Shown here: piece by piece, positions 62,191-64,000 of the stretch
Layout: each line of letters begins with the position of its first letter
Position numbering within the stretch: position 1 is the stretch's first letter
NCBI GenBank assembly: GCA_003435055.1
Contig: QUMM01000006.1
Span: forward strand, 62,001 to 126,000
Direction of reading: 5' to 3'
DNA length: 64,000 nucleotides
From: Lachnospiraceae bacterium OF09-6
GTDB taxonomy: Bacteria > Bacillota > Clostridia > Lachnospirales > Lachnospiraceae
Translations under genes and position numbers: made by a program
Notes under the pieces: model-generated
What the model saw: only the letters and a program-made list of their open reading frames with translations
What the model was told of the DNA's origin: nothing
The model's database searches: none

Positions 62191-62411
62191 ATACAAGATT
62201 ATTTGATTTACGTGTATCTAAGAATCTAAGTCAGTCAGCCATTGCCAGCTCTCTCAACTGCAGCCAGCGTATGTACAGTCGGTATGAACGTGGTGAGGCC
62301 AATATTCCTTTGTCCCTCCTGGTTGAAATGGCTAAATATCACCATACCAGTATTGACTATCTTCTCAATCTGACTGATATCCCCAATTCTTATCCACAGA
62401 AAAAACGATGA
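62187..62411 (+). CDS. Small XRE-family regulator
   Basis: A 74-residue helix-turn-helix protein: LRVSKNLSQSAIASSLNCSQ then RMYSRYERGEANIPLSLLVE and SIDYLLNLTDIP. Essentially only a DNA-binding domain. It is translationally coupled to the 114-residue XRE protein and converges on the DUF362 gene with a 22-base overlap. Confidence 0.82.
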   Translation: MNTRLFDLRVSKNLSQSAIASSLNCSQRMYSRYERGEANIPLSLLVEMAKYHHTSIDYLLNLTDIPNSYPQKKR

Positions 62412-63547
62412 GGCAGCTTCTTTTTTGCTATATACTCTTTCAAATATTCATAAATCTGCTCTTCTGTAGGCGGACAGCCTTTTACAGAATACTCAAAGCC
62501 TGACGTACACGATCCAACTCCCAGTCTGCCATGCTTTCCACGATATCCCTGTCCAATACAGACCTTTGTGTCCAGCTTCTCCAGAAGCCCTTCTTCTTTC
62601 AGGCGTTGCAAGGCGGGCAGAAAATATCCATAACAGGCGCTGCAGGATTCCACTTCTTCCACCGCATCCTCCAGAGCAGCTACTTTATAACTCTTCGGCA
62701 ATTCCGGTTCTTTATAACCTATGTTACGGCTGCACATCTGGATATTTGCGTGCTCCAGATCCGTACTGCCACATCCCAGTTCTTCTGCAAATACAAGATA
62801 ATCAATGTCTCTTGTTTCATAATGAAGCATGTGGCAGGCACAGGTGTCCATCAGTACCGGATCTGCTGCTGTCATGACACAATTGCAAACCGTTGGATTG
62901 CCTCCATCTTCAAAATCCAGATCTCCGCAGATATGATCCACCACTACAAAATCCTGATGAATCCCCATATTCAGATGGGCAATCGGTTTATGAAGTCCCA
63001 TCACATGAAAATGCCGTTTTTCTTTGTTTGGAATCAGTCCCTTCAGATTCTTTAAAGCACAGGTCATTTTAGTCTGACAATGCCCTTTCAGCACCGGCAC
63101 ATTAATCAGGAAATCGATCTTATCCACACTGTCACAGATCTGAAGCTCCATCCCTGCGCAATTCTTTGCATGACTGCTATCCTTCTGCATATCCCAAAAC
63201 GGAACACCATACTGTTCACTCAGCCGGTCATAGCCACATACTTCGATGGACTCCTGGGTCTTATCCCCCACCCAGGAGCCTTCCAGCATGGCCATTCTGA
63301 TAAATCCATGTTCCTGAAGATACTCTATAATACCTGCCACCACTTCTGGATGAGTAGTTCCTCCCCAGGATGCCTCCGATGGAGCCACCAGATTGGGCTT
63401 CATGCCAATCTGAAGCTCTTCCTTACTTTTCCCCAACTCGTTTGCTTTCTCTTCCACCATCTCTGCCAGCCGTGATTCCTCCAAAATCTCCTTCGTCATC
63501 TGAAGATAATCTGTTCCATATATTTTCAATATCTGATTTCTTTCCAT
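62390..63547 (-). CDS. DUF362-domain protein
   Basis: A 385-residue soluble protein with DUF362 features (GMKPNLVAPSEASWGGTTHP, EVVAGIIEYLQ, INVPVLKGHCQTKMTCALKN, LKGLIPNKEKRHFH) and several cysteines (CSACYGYF, TKVCIGQGYRGKHGRLGVGS). DUF362 proteins are probable Fe-S or metal-dependent enzymes of unknown reaction. It lacks the common C-terminal ferredoxin domain. It is divergent from the AGE-family gene. Confidence 0.88.
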   Translation of the reverse strand: MERNQILKIYGTDYLQMTKEILEESRLAEMVEEKANELGKSKEELQIGMKPNLVAPSEASWGGTTHPEVVAGIIEYLQEHGFIRMAMLEGSWVGDKTQESIEVCGYDRLSEQYGVPFWDMQKDSSHAKNCAGMELQICDSVDKIDFLINVPVLKGHCQTKMTCALKNLKGLIPNKEKRHFHVMGLHKPIAHLNMGIHQDFVVVDHICGDLDFEDGGNPTVCNCVMTAADPVLMDTCACHMLHYETRDIDYLVFAEELGCGSTDLEHANIQMCSRNIGYKEPELPKSYKVAALEDAVEEVESCSACYGYFLPALQRLKEEGLLEKLDTKVCIGQGYRGKHGRLGVGSCTSGFEYSVKGCPPTEEQIYEYLKEYIAKKKLPHRFFCG

Positions 63548-63698
63548 CTTCTATTCTCCCGCTCTGTATTTTTACTATACCAGTGCATTGCCTGACAAAT
63601 CCAGTGTACCATCCGTTTCCCCCTTAGCAAGAATATCGTTGCCGGATGCGAACAGTAATCTGGCAAGATTCTATCATTTAAACATAAGTTTTCCCCTG

Positions 63699-63727
63699 TT
63701 GAGTTTTCTCGCTCCCGCGAGTATAAT
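63699..63727 (+). promoter_or_regulatory. Promoter of the AGE-family gene with dyad in the spacer
   Basis: TTGAGT (63699-63704), 17 bases, TATAAT (63722-63727). The spacer contains CTCGC-TCCC-GCGAG, a perfect dyad that may be an operator. Confidence 0.7.
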
Positions 63728-63768
63728 AAAAAACGTATAAAAAAGATATCTCCGGGGGGATTAACAAA

Positions 63769-64000
63769 ATGAATACAGAAAATAAAAAGTATCTGATTGA
63801 TACCGATGAAAACAAGAAATTTCTGGAAGATGTACGCAATGGTCTGTTAAAATTCGGGCATGCTTTTCCATCTCCGGGTGGCGGGTCTTATTACCTTGGC
63901 GATGATGGTACACCATGGAAAGATCGCAACCGTGAGACCTGGATTACCAGCCGTATGGCTCATGTATATAGTATTGGCACTTTCTTAGGACATGAGGGCA
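63769..64000 (+). CDS. AGE-family epimerase/isomerase, 5' part (runs off window)
   Basis: The ATG at 63769 follows GGGGGG at 8 bases. The 77 visible codons read MNTENKKYLIDTDENKKFLE, a pro-gly-rich stretch SPGGGSYYLGDDGTPW, then RETWITSRMAHVYSIGTFLG. The W-x-TSRM-x-HVYS-x-G motif is the start of the (alpha/alpha)6 barrel of N-acylglucosamine 2-epimerase/YihS-like sugar isomerases. The substrate cannot be told from the fragment. Confidence 0.75.
   Translation, partial: MNTENKKYLIDTDENKKFLEDVRNGLLKFGHAFPSPGGGSYYLGDDGTPWKDRNRETWITSRMAHVYSIGTFLGHEG

Noticed and set aside
1..64000. tRNA, rRNA genes, CRISPR arrays
   Set aside because: No cloverleaf-like CCA-ended segment, rRNA core sequence or regularly spaced repeats were seen while reading; a tRNAscan or Infernal run would be decisive.

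Overview
The window looks like chromosome from a gut-type anaerobic Firmicute, most likely a Lachnospiraceae member such as a Blautia or Ruminococcus relative. The evidence is the gdpP-rplI-dnaB core block, clostridial AGGAGG-type ribosome binding sites, sigma-54 biology, a CarD regulator, a CD1871A-type redox triad and a CooC-type maturation ATPase. I saw no tRNA, rRNA, CRISPR array or intact transposase.

Left part (1-9.4 kb). A tandem set of SIR2-like genes (one intact, one with an internal deletion, one cut by the window edge) is followed by an operon encoding a zinc ribbon, a VWA protein, a MoxR ATPase and a CooC ATPase. Beyond it lie a DUF3786 protein and a YgbA-like cysteine protein. 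Each block sits back to back with a regulator gene (an Rrf2 remnant, a TetR protein, an intact Rrf2 protein). The intergenic regions are copies of one promoter module, two well conserved and one degenerate. This could be an undescribed metalloenzyme-maturation regulon.

9.4-23.5 kb. A 55-bp direct repeat flanks an 11.3-kb segment. It carries a nickel/peptide-type ABC importer (one ATPase frameshifted), a solute-binding protein, an AraC regulator and two fused ABC half-transporters, an arrangement that suggests metallophore handling. A decayed AgrC-like kinase, a HipBA module and a gene graveyard follow, including a phage DNA polymerase tail and stubs of MATE, MarR and possibly GH43 genes.

23.5-31.1 kb. 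A cytidylate-kinase-like protein, a MATE pump preceded by two tandem hairpins, CarD and a small protein with duplicated promoters, an extracytoplasmic redox triad (4Fe-4S membrane protein, CXXC peptide, TlpA-like thioredoxin) and rpoN.

31.1-39.3 kb. A sigma-54 regulon: RidA, D-aminoacylase (frameshifted), a sodium/solute symporter, a YgeY-type peptidase and diaminopropionate ammonia-lyase, with a -24/-12 promoter, upstream dyads and the enhancer-binding activator next door. It probably degrades unusual or D-amino acid derivatives to ammonia and keto acids.

39.5-49.4 kb. A ClC transporter, then a maltodextrin locus: GH13 glucosidase, dipeptidase, MalQ, LacI regulator, two permeases and a binding protein under a LacI-type operator.

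49.5-56 kb. A SipW/TasA-type secretion operon: a SipW-like signal peptidase, four TasA-like proteins (one frameshifted) and a large Ser/Glu-rich secreted protein.

56-64 kb. A frameshifted DUF885 peptidase, then gdpP, rplI, dnaB, two small XRE regulators, a DUF362 protein and the start of an AGE-family epimerase. Single-base interruptions recur in otherwise well-conserved genes (nikD-like, dan, a TasA-like gene, DUF885); either decay or base-level assembly errors could explain this.
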